From Gibbula magus (taxonomy: Eukaryota > Mollusca > Gastropoda > Trochida > Trochidae), in assembly GCA_936450465.1 (NCBI GenBank), contig OW388292.1, positions 23,900,652 through 23,964,651 on the forward strand: a stretch of DNA of 64,000 nucleotides, read 5' to 3'. A program made the translations under genes and the position numbers. The notes beneath the pieces were generated by a model. The model did not search any database. It was not told where the DNA came from and saw only the letters and a program-made list of their open reading frames with translations. How positions within the stretch are numbered: the first letter of the stretch is position 1; each line of letters opens with the position of its first letter. This document shows positions 1 through 10,730 of the stretch, piece after piece.

Positions 1-100
1 TGATAGACTCAATACACTGATAGCAAACACTGACTGGGTTGATATATTCTCTGATTGTGATACTGAGGAGGCTTGCCAAAGGTTCTATGTAACTTATATG

Positions 101-592
101 GTGGCCGAGTCGGTTAGCAATCCAGCGAGCTTGAGGTGCCGGGTTCGAGTCCACCTGTGACCGGGTGTAAAAACCTTGGAGTCAACTTTGAGTGCGGACT
201 CTTTCAGTGTTGTCACAACCCCTAGTGTACAGTACACAACCCTGTGCACTTAAAAGAACCCACGAATCCGTTGGTAAATGACCAGATGGTGGCCACATGA
301 ATACGTGCAGACACCTAGTTGCAGGTACAGCAACGTGCAGTATCCTTGGACAAAATACTGTGACTATGTGTCCTAGTTCACCCAGCTATGAATGGGTACC
401 TCGTAAGGATGAGCATGGTAATTTAACTTGGTGCGCCTAGTGGCTGCAAAAGTTGCATACTCCAAATGGAGCTGAGATTGACAAAGAGTGTCGTTAAACA
501 GTGACATCCAATGATCGGGGGCAAACAGAGCGCCTTTGAGCAGCTTAGCTGGATATTGGCGCTATACATATGTTTATATGTATGTATGTATG
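101..592 (+). mobile_element. tRNA-derived SINE inserted in the LINE ORF
   Basis: The head has pol III-type internal promoter boxes: an A-box-like GTGGCCGAGTCGG at 101-113 and a B box GGTTCGAGTCC at 141-151. A body of about 390 bp follows, then a tail with GGCGCTATACATATG and a (TATG)n run. Identical TATATG hexamers at 95-100 and 593-598 are the likely target-site duplication. Removing the insert joins the LINE linker in frame. The head resembles a tRNA of the Ser/Leu type (GGCCGAGTCGG). The body contains a short ACCCA…TGGGT stem near 379-396 in a stretch that may be a conserved SINE central domain; I did not assign a superfamily. Confidence 0.78.
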
Positions 593-954
593 TATATGAG
601 TTATGTTAAATCATGTATACCATCTAAAACGGTCACTATTAGACCCAATGACAAACCATGGTTCAATTCATTATTACGAAAAGAAATTAGAAAAGAGATA
701 GGTTACATAAGAGAGCAAAAAGAATGGGCAAAGAAGCTGATATTCATGCTTTCAACAAGCAAAGGAATAAAGTAAATAACTTGAAATATAATGCAAAGGA
801 ATCATTCTATTCCAATCTTGATAATTTTCTTCTTGACTTATATTCAGGCAACAAATCATCTTATTGGAACGTTTTTAGACATATCACAAGAAATTCTGGT
901 ACCGTTACAACTATTCCACCTCTGAAGAAAGTTAATAGTAGTTTAGAGGATTAG

Positions 955-1811
955 TATTTACAGATATCGACAAAGCCGAAGCATTAAATGAATACTTTCA
1001 GTCTATCTCACACCTCAAAGATGACAGCAAAGCTATACCACATGTTGATACTCGTACAGATTCCAGTCTTAACTCAATTATAATCACGAAAACAGAAATA
1101 GCAGATGTAATTAAGTGTTTACATGTCAATAAGGCTTCTGGTCCTGATAAAATTAGTCATAGATTGTTGAAGAAAACTGTAGAAACGGTCAGTGAAGCAT
1201 TGTATTTACTTTTTAATAAATCATTATCAACATGTGTTTTCCCTTCAGAATGGAAGAATGCTAATGTTATGCCCTTGCTTAAAAAGGGAGACCCTTCTAT
1301 TGCATCAAATTATAGACCAATTTCTTTAATAAGTTGCATTGGTAAACTATTTGAAAGAGCAGTTTTTAAACATTTAAATAAGTATTTCCTTTTTAACAAA
1401 CTCTTGTACAAATATCAATCTGGCTTCCAGGAAGGTCATTCTACTGTTCATCAATTAGTAGAACTTTATCATCAAATTTGTACCTCATTGGATAGTAAAG
1501 AAAACCATTGTATTGTTTTTTGTGATGTATCAAAAGCCTTTGACAGGGTATGGCACAAAGGCCTTTTGTTTAAGTTGGAACGCTATGGTATTACAGGTAA
1601 TTTGTTAGAGTGGTTGGCGCGATATAAAAGTAGTAGAAGCCAACAGGTATTTGTAAATGGAGCGTTATCCAAGCCCCGAAAACTAGACGCAGGTGTTCCT
1701 CAGGGGTCAGTGCTTGGCCCCTTTCTTTTCATTGTTTATGTTAATGATGTAGCTGATGATCTTGCTTGTATAACAAGACTGTTTGCCGATGATACCTCAC
1801 TTGGTACATAA
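955..1811 (+). pseudogene. LINE reverse transcriptase domain (broken)
   Basis: The translation carries the ordered RT blocks of non-LTR retrotransposons. These are NKASGPDKIS (block 1), NYRPISLISCIGKLFE (block 2), YQSGFQEGHST, then FCDVSKAFDRVWHKGL (motif A with its catalytic Asp), VPQGSVLGPFLF (motif B) and LFADDTS (motif C, with the FADD catalytic pair). All catalytic aspartates are present. The frame is entered by a shift near 945 and ends at a TAA directly after motif C, so the protein could not be made as a whole. The enzyme would copy LINE RNA into DNA at a nicked target. Confidence 0.93.
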
Positions 1812-1921
1812 TTAAAAAAAAGTGATATATTAGAAGTGGAAATGAACACAAATCTTAAGAAACTAAATACTTGGGCAAAAGATTGGCTAATTTCGTATAA
1901 TCCTGATAAAACAGAGTTAAA

Positions 1922-2485
1922 TTGGTAAAGCAAGTTGAAAGTCACAAACATCTTGGACTAACATTCTCCTCAGACGGCAAATGGGCTTGTCATATCAACA
2001 ACATATTGAAGGTCACTGCTAGAATGATTAGTTCTCTAAGGAAATTAAAGTATCTTTTAAATAGAAAGACGTTAAGTATGATTTATAAAGTGTACGTTAG
2101 GCCACATTTTGAATATGCATGTGAAGTGTGGGATGGGTGTACATTAGAACAAGCAGAAAAATTAGAAAAACATCAACTGGAAGCTGCCAGAATAGTTACA
2201 GGACTTCCAAGTTATGTTTCCAGAAGAATATTGTATTTTGAAACTGGTTGGGAATCGTTGATAGAGCGTAGACGTAAACGAAAATTGTGCTTGTTGTTTA
2301 AAATCTTCAATAATATTGCACCAAATTATCTTTATGAACTATTCCCTGAAAAAGTAGGTAATAATATGAGCTATAACCTCAGAAATTCGGAAAATCTGCA
2401 GCTCCCCTTTTCAAGAATTAAGGAATCTCATGAATCCTTCTTCCCTTCGGCAATTAGACATTGGAATAATCTTCACTTGAAATAA
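1922..2485 (+). pseudogene. LINE region downstream of RT (thumb/connection)
   Basis: The segment begins in a different frame from the RT, at VESHKHLGLTFSSDGKW. This block normally follows the palm in CR1/Jockey-type LINEs. It continues with YVRPHFEYACEVWDG, an ARIVTGLP block and FPSAIRHWNNL, all typical of this part of such ORF2 proteins. The usual stretch between KTE (at about 1915) and VESHKHLG is missing, so there is an internal deletion plus frameshift. A stop at 2483-2485 breaks the link to the Cys-rich tail. Confidence 0.82.
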
Positions 2486-2582
2486 GAAACAGTCCATCCA
2501 TTTCGCATTTCAAACGTAACCTTCAAAACCACCTGATACAGCGCCAGAATATTTTTCAATAGGAAATAGATATCTGAATATT

Positions 2583-2894
2583 TTGCACACAAAGCTTAGA
2601 CATGAGTGTAGTCAATTAAACTATGATTTATTTAGAATAGGCTTAGTCAGTGACCCCAGCTGTTCATGTGGAAATCCATGCGAAAATGCTTTTCATTATA
2701 TTTTTGATTGTACGCATTTTCAAGTTCAGCGCCACAGATTATTATGTAAGATGACAAATGTTACTCTTGGTAGAGTGCCTTTAGATATTAGTTTAGTCCT
2801 TAATGGCAATGCAGATCTATCACCTTGGGAAAATGAAACTATAATAAAACATGTACATGCGTATATTCATGAAACAAAGAGATTTAAGTACTAG
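2583..2894 (+). pseudogene. LINE C-terminal Cys/His segment
   Basis: The frame holds TKLRHECSQLNYDLFRIGL followed by CSCGNPCENAFHYIFDC, a Cys/His pattern found at the C-terminus of many invertebrate LINE ORF2 proteins (RNA or DNA contact is presumed). It ends at 2894 shortly before the AT-rich 3' UTR. It is out of frame with the segment before it, so it is a relic. Confidence 0.78.
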
Positions 2895-3090
2895 TGTGCC
2901 TCTTAATTACAATGCTTTAGTCTGTTGTCTTTCTCTCTATTTGCTGCATCTTTTGTTTTATATTGTTTCATTCTGACTGTTTACATAATGTAAATGTAAA
3001 TGTAAATATAATGGAGAGGGCTTTTATAAGTTGGACAACTTGTGTCCAATCCGTTTCACTTCCGTGAATAAAATATGTTTAAACTAAACT

Positions 3091-4158
3091 GACGCTTGTG
3101 AGTGACAGTTCAATTCCAAGTGAACCTAACTCAACTTTTATGAACCACACAACTTAACTACAATGTATGTTGTCAAATATTATTTAAGGAAACAAATATT
3201 CTAATTAAAATATCTGCAGCACGAGTGCTATTTTCTGAAGTGGATTGCACACTTATATTACAATTACCATAAGTCAATTCCGAAATGGTTTCAATTATAT
3301 TATTTTGTCTTCTTGTATTTTCCCTTATTTGTAATCATTCTTGCCAGTTTACAGAAGTATTTAATAGTATTTAACAACATCTGTTTTCAGTGAATTTTGT
3401 TAGTCAGACAAGCATTTTATTTATTTTCCAGTATAGAAACAGTTACACAGCAAATGTATTGTAAAACGATATTACTTAGTTTGTATATATAATTACTCAG
3501 TTTGTATACAGCAATTTCTTTATATATATATCCGTGAATACTTAGTTTTATATCGTAACTAATTAGATTGTATAACTTCTTAGTGTACATATCATTATTA
3601 CCTGGTTTGAGTACCGTAGTTTAATGCAGTTCTAAAATATACCTTCTCAAATGGCTTAAAAGGGCCAAGGATAAAAACATTGAAGGTTTAAGATCATCTG
3701 TTTGGATACTTCACTCTCATAATCTCATTAAAGGGTCGTCTTTAAAGCAGGAATCAATTATGTTTCTCTAGAGTTTCTTTCACAGTTCAATAAGCTGTGA
3801 ATAAAATTCCATTTCTATAGCGTATGTATTCATGCACATTGCATGCTCAAAACGTTTGACTTCATATTACCCCTGGTCAATGAGTACAGAACACTTCCTG
3901 ATGATCATAAAACCGGTCGTCTGTCAAGAGCCAAAGTTTCAAATTCTAACTTCCCATCGTGCTGAATCAGGTACACAATATACTAACGGTCGGACTGAGA
4001 CACAGTCAGAACTAAACAGCTTACTCAGAGCAACGACATTAGCATCTCGAGTCATGTTTTAGTTTGGGGTAGGCAATCAACCCTTCAAACTCTTCAGTCA
4101 TCAATGCGAGTAACAAGAAATAGTTACATACTAAGAGGGAAACCGTGGTTAAACCCGA
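3091..4158. other. AT-rich spacer, nothing recognised
   Basis: Short open frames only, none longer than 76 codons and none resembling a known family. A few AT-rich runs are present (for example near 3485-3530). No terminal repeats, tRNA-like boxes or splice-like coding blocks were found. Confidence 0.5.
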
Positions 4159-4218
4159 GCGCATGTGAATCATGAACGCCGAGGCCATTAGGTCGAGGTG
4201 TTCATGTTTCACATGCGC
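4159..4218. repeat. Foldback hairpin with GAGGCC/GTCGAGG cap
   Basis: Arms 4159-4180 and 4197-4218 are 22 nt each and pair with two mismatches (GCGCATGTGA… against …TCACATGCGC). The loop is CGAGGC-like. The hairpin sits in a GC-richer island in AT-rich DNA. It resembles the other capped hairpins in this window in having a GC-rich apex, but no target duplication was identified. Confidence 0.7.
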
Positions 4219-4560
4219 GAGGGACGAGTTCTAGGCTCAACACTACATCAAACTACATACAGATTGAACCCACTTTTAGTGTACATTTCAAGGTTCGTAT
4301 GTTAAACACTTAGGAGTAAAATATATTGTTGTCCTGTTTGGAAAAACAGTGTCTATATTAGTTATCTTACACAGGCCTGAGCGAGTCATGATACACGTGC
4401 AACGAAATGCACAAACCAACATAATAGACCACATGCCACAAAATACAACACACTTTCACTATATTTAAACAATTTGCACTCCAGTTGAAGATTGAAAATG
4501 GTTAACTGGTACACACTTTTAATCCAAGAAACTTACAAGAAACACTACGTTCGGTAATGA

Positions 4561-5110
4561 CCTTTTGTCAGGACAGAGGTATTCGTCCTGTCAAGATGAA
4601 TCATTATCTCATGACGCACTTCATCAATAACGTACAACATAGATTAAATTGATTGAATCAAGAATGGAATACAAATCCCAGCTGCTCAATCAAAAGATGC
4701 ATCAATGTTGAAGGATGGGTTTAAAAACACTTGATTGAGGGATGGAATCGGTGCGTGCTCTGTTCAGTCTTAATATCAATTGCCAGAATCTTTGTTCAAG
4801 TCAATTGCTTCAGGGAAAGAAACAAAACATCAGGAGAGTGAAGATGTTCATCTTTAATTCATGTGACAAAGTAGCAATCTTGTGATGTTTTATTTAAACA
4901 GAGAAGATTAAGGTTGGTATTTCAAGTATAGAACATCTGTCAAAATGGTTACAAATCACGATACAGGTTTTGACGAGTACATTGAATGAGTCACCAAGTT
5001 CGAATTTTTTATAAATAAATAAAAAAAGTAATTACATTGATTGAGATACTCTTTTGGAGTAAACAGAAACAGAATGATCTAATCTAAATTTGAAACCCCT
5101 TCTGTGTAGG
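4561..5110 (+). repeat. Palindrome block A, left arm
   Basis: Its reverse complement matches 27805-28345 along the whole length, with clear anchors such as ATGCATCAATGTTGAAGGAT (4697) against 28204-28223. A third, more diverged copy lies at 37141-37540 in the orientation of the right arm. No coding potential was seen. The block may itself be a dispersed repeat carried along by the duplication. Confidence 0.85.
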
Positions 5111-5203
5111 CTTTCTTAATTACTTTGATTAATATCATATATTATATAGTAAACAGAAATAGAACGGACTGGTTGATATTTGAAACTCCTGCTTTGTAGG
5201 TAT
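5060..5203 (+). repeat. Local tandem duplication of ~53 bp
   Basis: Two similar segments, about 5060-5112 and 5149-5203, each start with GTAAACAGAAA and end in TTTGTAGG- or GTGTAGG-like sequence. They are separated by 36 bp of AT-rich DNA. The second copy is not evident in the right palindrome arm, where only one such unit is seen (27805-27860). Confidence 0.6.
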
Positions 5204-5508
5204 CCAGGCAAATGTTTTCTGTGAATCAGCTCTATTATATAGCCTAATCACAATCTTTTCTTCTTATTACTGTTTCGATATTGAACTTTTTTTGCATATG
5301 CTTTCATGACCCATTAATTTTTCAAAACTTTGTAATAATTTGCTTTTTTACGTTTTCACACTTCACTTCGGTGTGTGTGTCTAATGCCTGGTCGTAAGTC
5401 AAACAGAACAAGGAAATTGTTTATACATGTATCTTCTGAATAATTAATGAAAAAACGTGTCAATAGATAATGTACTACATACATTGTAGTACATAATATA
5501 TAAACGGG

Positions 5509-6005
5509 CAAAAGAAAGTATAACACTCACTTGTTTTCGATTAATTCAATACTGTAAAGAAAAGAGATGCTTTTGATTATGGCACGATACAAAAACACCT
5601 TTCGGCGTTAGTTTGAATGAAATAATTTGTGATAGGTTATTTTTTTTTTAATATCATGTTTTTAAAATAGACATAGGTGAGAAATGAAATTTACAACAAC
5701 ACGAGTCCTACCATGTTTAAAATGTTGTAAATGTGCGCAGAATGAGGCACATTTATTGATTTTCACTTAGATAAGTCGATGTCGATGAACAGTTGTGTTT
5801 TATCAAAATTAATTTTGGGGAATATTAAATTTTAAAATAACACATCGATGTATTCTTTAACTGATTTATTTGTTTAACTGATTCCTAACACTATTCACTT
5901 TTTGAATCCGACGTCGAAAACACGAGAAATTTGACTTTATTGAAATTTGAAATTATATATATGATATGATATGATAAATACAACTGAGTGTTATACTTTC
6001 TTTTG
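5509..6005. mobile_element. Candidate MITE with 21-bp terminal inverted repeats
   Basis: Segments 5509-5529 and 5985-6005 are perfect reverse complements (CAAAAGAAAGTATAACACTC plus one base). They enclose 455 bp of AT-rich DNA without an ORF. A clean target duplication was not found; TAATATAT occurs near both ends but not abutting. The spacing and the exact match fit a small non-autonomous DNA transposon, superfamily unknown. Confidence 0.5.
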
Positions 6006-7024
6006 TACGTCAGTTAATATATATCACATGTCATAAAAATAGGAAATCCCTGTCCGATAATTATGTTTTTATGTCTTAATATTCATCGAATAAGAAAATA
6101 AGTCATGGTTAAATGCGTCTTATTATAGATTACAGCTATGTTGTTACATTTCACTACATGTACATGTACAAACATTTGATACAAGACAATGAAATGTATG
6201 GACAAAAATATATCAAGGTATCTTCTGTTCTGAAAGGAATGTTTTTTCTTCGTATTTTGCATTTTATAATCTTAAAAAATGGCTTATTCATTCTTTATGT
6301 TTCACTTCACATAAAGTTCAGAGCACAATTACATACTTGTATATATGTTAGCGAAGAGAAAACAAATACAGACCCTCATACATTGTTTGTTAATAGGCTT
6401 TCTGGATAACTGCTTCTTTACGTTGAACAAACATGAGGTTTCAGAATGTACATCTACTCTTACATCATTTAAATTCTAAATGCCATTAGAAAACCTGTCT
6501 GTTAATGTTTTCAACAAATTACCCTAACTTTGTCTGACAGAACATCTAACCCTCTGGGGACACCTAATGAGGTTCTGTATTTGCTTCAGGTTACTTTTTT
6601 CTTTTGTTCCCTGGAGGTTAATGATCAGGCGATTGCAACTGTCTGTAAACACAAGACATTTACTCGTTTCACTTACTGAGGACTACTCTGCAGCCCATGA
6701 ATGTTTGAAACAGTATCTTGGTTACAGCATATCTGAAATCATGTTATCGTCAATCCTCTAAAGTGTGACAACATAAATAAACATTGTACATTATCGTTCA
6801 CAAAATACATTGCAGCTGTGGTGTTGAGTACATAGTTAATTTGGTAGACCAGTTAGCTGATGGAGAGCCCTCACCTTCTCTGTAAGTAAAATTGAGGTAT
6901 TTACGAAAACGTTTCTTACACTTTGAGTTGAACATTTAATTCCACTACAAACGTTTCTTAACTACAGACGTTTTGCATGCATTCACACCTTTCTGGCACA
7001 CAATGAGAATGAGATCCTGTCTGC

Positions 7025-7090
7025 TGCTATCTTCGATTGATGGGAGTTATTCCTTCATCTAAGCATAATATAGTGATGTATAACATAACC
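7025..7090 (+). repeat. Palindrome block, left arm
   Basis: The stretch around TTATTCCTTCATCTAAGC (7047-7064) and the following ATATAG…TGTATAAC matches the reverse complement of 26410-26490. It is a short but well-placed anchor between the outer block A and the 8.3 kb block. Confidence 0.6.
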
Positions 7091-7174
7091 ATGTTTATGC
7101 CAAACTTCTGATTTCCAATGTTCATTGATGCCTGTTATCTTTAATGCAGAAACCATGTTTATTAGTTTATTATT

Positions 7175-7501
7175 ACCTAGGAGGGCAATCGTATCGGGGT
7201 TCATATTCTTCATACGATTCCCTAGGGCAAAATATCACTTTGTCGTGGTGACCTGACGTCATAAACAATGCTTTGACGTCACGTTTCGTCTATGACGTTG
7301 CGTTCTACAGCCAGCCTATGGTTGAAAGTGGATTTCTAGCGTGTTTTCTTTAATTTCACGACTTCGGTAATAGACAGAATATTTTATTCGTGTCTATGTC
7401 ATACTATGTTTATGACAGTCGTGCCTGAATATCACTATACTCCTCGCTCTCGCTCGGGAAATACTACTATATATACTCGTGTCGTAAACATAGTATGACA
7501 T
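7175..7501. repeat. Two nested foldback hairpins
   Basis: The first hairpin covers about 7175-7223 (CCTAGGAGGGCAATCGTAT against ATACGATTCCCTAGGG). The second has 21-nt arms at 7396-7416 and 7481-7501 that pair with one mismatch. Its interior is GC-rich (CTCCTCGCTCTCGCTCGG) and partly self-complementary. A CRE-like cluster lies between the two hairpins. The whole may be one non-autonomous element, but its ends were not resolved. Confidence 0.6.
7246..7310. promoter_or_regulatory. Cluster of CRE/ATF-like TGACGTCA sites
   Basis: Within 65 bp there are two TGACGTCA octamers (7251-7258 and 7273-7280) and a TGACGTTG. TGACGTCA is the consensus site for CREB/ATF bZIP factors. No nearby gene start is visible, so the cluster may only be part of a repeat. 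A similar cluster lies at 25832-25873, the mirror position in the large palindrome. Confidence 0.35.
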
Positions 7502-7682
7502 ATACACTCATGTAATATCCTCTATTAAGTATTTATTATTTTATTAGTAATCGTGTGCCCTTTAGTTCATACAGAATGAATATATATATATACACACAAA
7601 GTTCACAATCAGAAGATTGTCAAACTCTCAGGCATGAAATATATAAAAAATGATGGAGTCAGAAGTAGTAAACATCCATTTT

Positions 7683-7723
7683 ATGGCTAGCGCTTTCAGC
7701 TGTACTCAGCTTCTTCAGGCCAT
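7683..7723 (-). ncRNA. Hammerhead ribozyme-like motif (dimer type)
   Basis: Read on the minus strand, 41 nt account for a hammerhead. Stem I is AUGGC (7719-7723) with GCCAU (7683-7687). The core CUGAAGA is at 7712-7718. Stem II is AGCUG/CAGCU with loop AGUA (7698-7711). GAAA lies at 7694-7697. A self-complementary AGCGCU (7689-7694) can serve as stem III between two molecules. The predicted cleavage follows CUA (7688-7690). Known family facts: small hammerheads with palindromic stem III that act as dimers occur in Penelope-like retroelements. I saw no Penelope protein here, so this would be a non-autonomous or truncated copy. Confidence 0.68.
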
Positions 7724-7729
7724 TACATA

Positions 7730-8254
7730 ACGGATAAAACGTTGTCAGGCAACGTCCATGAAGGCAATAGAACAGGCTCGATAAGCAGCAAGGGAGGGTT
7801 GTCACTCGGGTAACACAGCTGTTGCCTTGTTCTGGTAAAATATTGAATAATATTTAGCTGTGTGACTTTTTTATGATGTCGTCCATCCATGTCCTGAAAA
7901 ATTACAAATACAAATCTTTAATGTTGTAAACCATCACCATATGTACCTTTTAACTAACTGTTCTTGGTACACCTTATAGAACTAATTAAATGGGCCTTGT
8001 ATGTACAACAGTTGTGCTTTATCATATTCAATGAGAAGAAAATGTCTTTTCTCTTACTAAATGCACTCATATAAATTTCAGAAGTTCAGAAACACGTAAT
8101 TTATATTTTTGGAATTGCAGAAATATCTCCTACCTTGTAAAATTATCCCTGATAATAATAAGCCATCACAAAACATAACATCGGCTACAAAGACATGTAT
8201 ATATAAGATCATGTACACTCAAAAGAAATAGCTCGTGTATATCTTACATTCGAC
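7730..8254. other. Spacer, nothing recognised
   Basis: Possibly includes the body of the hammerhead-bearing repeat (7740-7850 is slightly GC-richer), but no ends, ORFs or repeats were identified. Confidence 0.4.
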
Positions 8255-8535
8255 AGTATATGCATTACACAATCAGAGACACCCGTTCTAATGGAAGATG
8301 TATTTATTTAATGCAATTCATCTACTCATTTTCCTAGTCGCTGAGAGCTTTCAGTGTATCAGTTCCAGACAAACTTCGTTTCACCAGAGGCTTTGATCTT
8401 CAGAAGATGAAACAGGATACGAGACGAATTCAGCCACACTCTGAAGCAATGATTCCCACAATTATAAGGAACGTTGTAGCTTCATTGAATGGCGATGCGT
8501 TATTCATTTAATGTAGAATCATCCTCTGATTGTTT
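8255..8535 (+). repeat. Palindrome block, left arm
   Basis: About 280 bp matches the reverse complement of 24905-25200, including a nearly identical core (8360-8445) with CAGACAAACTTCGTTTCACC. About 30 bp of this core (CCAGAGGCTTTGATC…GATGAAAC) recurs at 45330-45364, which suggests that a repeat underlies this block. Confidence 0.88.
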
Positions 8536-9447
8536 TGGAATCCGTATAGTGTTTTTACAACAAATGATACATGATACAATATAGGGAAACAGAAAACCTA
8601 CGGTTTGTAAAATTCTGATAAATCTACTGAAATAACAAGAGGAATACACAAGTATATAATGTTTGATTGAGTGATATTGTCAGAAGTATTAATTGACAAC
8701 ACTAAGTCGCCTCTAAATGTTAATAGTATCGCATTACGTTAATCTAAATGAATGAAAAGAAAGCATAGATATATAACATCACAAGCATATCATGCCTTTA
8801 CAAATGATCCTTTTATAATCTGTAATACTCCTCATAAACATGTTTATACAAATGTGTCTGTATTTAATTTTCCTCGATTCATGTTATTTTCCCAATTTTT
8901 CCACTTTTCACACCTCGGTCATGTTTCCAACATTCAAACCTACGCATATGTCGACCTTTTCATACAACTGTAGGTGTAATTCTTGTAGGCTTGAACAAAA
9001 CTCAATTGGAATTTTGATGTCCGGAAGGAAATGAGAAAATAAATAGAAAGGTCAAACACTATATTACGGATTTGTGTCTAATGACAGGCGGAAAGATAGA
9101 AGAACACTTGTTTATGCACATAGTTTGTACATGTGGAATGTTCTACATGTAAAATCCCTATTGCATACACAGTGTTTTATGCCCCCAATCGGAGATTCTT
9201 GGGATGTATTTTGTAAGATTGCTCAGTGATATGCCTTTAATACTTCAGGTGTATGCCCCCAGTGATGAAACTTTTCAACCAAAGTGCTTATTCTCTACTG
9301 TTGGACCTTGAGCTCGGTGCATGGAGCCTTTTCTGAACACATGAACCTTGGACACAACTTTGTAGTGGTCAGTAATAGGCCTTCGATACATAATTATTCA
9401 TCATTCACATGCATCTAATATACATAGAGGTTATCATGAGAGTAGAG
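8536..9447. other. AT-rich spacer, nothing recognised
   Basis: Only short frames (73 codons or fewer) without family resemblance, and no terminal repeats. Its mirror region in the right arm is occupied by the LINE fragment and flanks. Confidence 0.45.
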
Positions 9448-9565
9448 TGTGTTTTGGGATGGTCAATATCCTGCATTAGGAATAAACATTGTATTTTGCG
9501 AGCCTTGGAGAGATAAATACATTGTATTTATTCCTAATGCAGGATATTGACCATCCCAAAACACA
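9448..9565. repeat. Perfect 39-bp inverted repeat (foldback element)
   Basis: Arms 9448-9486 and 9527-9565 are exact reverse complements (TGTGTTTTGGGATGGTCAAT at the outer end) around a 40-nt loop. The perfect arms contrast with the diverged surroundings, so the element is young or maintained by gene conversion. It is absent from the mirror position. No target duplication was detected. Confidence 0.9.
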
Positions 9566-9789
9566 CGAGCATGATAAGTTCTTTGTCATACAATGTCATT
9601 CTTCATTCATTTTGCGCAAAACAGAATGACAACATTAATTTCAAAGTTGATTTTCTTTAACTACGCGTATTGATATATGCAAATGAATTGCATATTATTT
9701 TACAGTAAAATGACATACAATAACGCCTCCTAAATTAATCTTTCAGTTAAAATAATTGTTTTTTAAAATACGTTTTTCAAATGAACAAT

Positions 9790-9935
9790 ATTTAACGTGA
9801 GGACAGCGAATTCGAACTCGCGTCTTGTGTGTAATCATGCCTGTTGCTGGAAAGTCGAAGAGGCGAGAGTAGCTTCCATTCCGCCAGGTTGCAAATGGCG
9901 ACTCACTTACCACTAAACTTACCAGCTAAACTGAA
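9790..9935 (-). repeat. tRNA-like SINE head, degenerate
   Basis: On the minus strand an A-box-like TTTAGTGGTAAGTG (about 9905-9920) is followed by a B-box-like GAGTTCGAATTC (about 9790-9805). The boxes are farther apart (about 100 bp) than in a tRNA gene, so this is a degenerate SINE promoter or a tRNA relic with an insertion, not a functional tRNA. Confidence 0.35.
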
Positions 9936-10229
9936 CCTTAGACAGCTAATTCTAAATCCCCTTTACAAAGTCACATTATGGAACAGGGAAGACGTTCAAT
10001 GAATGAATATGTGACTCAAACTGCCTTTGTTACCTGAGTATTTATAAAGTGTTTTCTCGGTAGTTTTCAACTCGTGATGATCATGTTTTGGCACTGCTTG
10101 ATCATAAATAAGTTTTGCCGCATTATGCATTGCACAATGTTTGTTTTGTCATTTCTGAAATTAATATAGATGTTGTCATTTGTTCAGTTGGCGAGTGAGT
10201 GAATTATTTTGTATTTGTTTCATAAATAT

Positions 10230-10730
10230 TTAAAACATTAGATACGTTTTTAACAGACTCACAAAACACCTTGATTGGGTTTCCACAGAAATGATACATA
10301 ATTATGTATGAAAGGTTGACAATTAATGCTAGATAACCATGTGACATGCACCTTACTGAAACCTCTAACATCCAAACAGAAATAGTTCGACGCTGAACAG
10401 TTTTCTGAAAAGAAAACCAATTCTAATTCAATTCACTTTTTCGCATTTTTACTCCAATGGAAGATAAAAACAAGAAAATCAATACTATCAAGCCCAGGGA
10501 GTTGGTTAATTATGGATTGGGTAACCTTAACATCAACACAAAAGAAACTTCAGATTTTTATTACCATTTATGGTGGCCTTCTAGACAGGATTGATTTTGA
10601 ATATAGGAAAGCTCAATTGCAGTAATTCAGCATCTGGCCTTCTTAGACTGTAAGCCATCCACATTAAACAAACTATTTGAATGTTTAGCCTCTCTTACAA
10701 AAGTGGTCACGTTCGTTATTTATAATTATT
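10230..10730 (+). repeat. Palindrome block B, left arm
   Basis: The block matches the reverse complement of 22330-22840 almost continuously. An anchor is GGGAGTTGGTTAATTATGG (10498-10516) against 22524-22542, and CAAACAGAAATAGTTCG is shared near 10374. Indels of a few bases are scattered through the match. No coding frame is conserved between the arms. Confidence 0.88.

Larger units (their letters stand above)
1..3090 (+). mobile_element. Decayed non-LTR retrotransposon (LINE, CR1/Jockey-like), cut by the window edge and interrupted by a SINE
   Basis: Reading frames in order resemble an endonuclease-RT linker (1-100, resumed at 596), a reverse transcriptase (955-1811), the region after RT (1922-2485) and a C-terminal Cys-rich segment (2583-2894). 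Then come an AT-rich 3' UTR and an AATAAA-containing end near 3068-3090. The linker frame before the SINE resumes in the same frame after it (…VTYM, then SYVKSC…KPWFNSLL). The reading frame changes near 725 and 945, has a stop at 1809-1811, loses roughly 20 codons near 1920-1930, and has further stops after 2485. It is therefore a dead copy. Clade assignment is inferred from the RT motifs and the Cys-rich tail; a related clade is possible. Confidence 0.92.

Noticed and set aside
8390..8420. CTGAAGA/GATGAAAC words in the 8.3 and 25.0 kb block as a ribozyme
   Set aside because: Stem II cannot abut the core on both sides and stem III would need a one-base loop.
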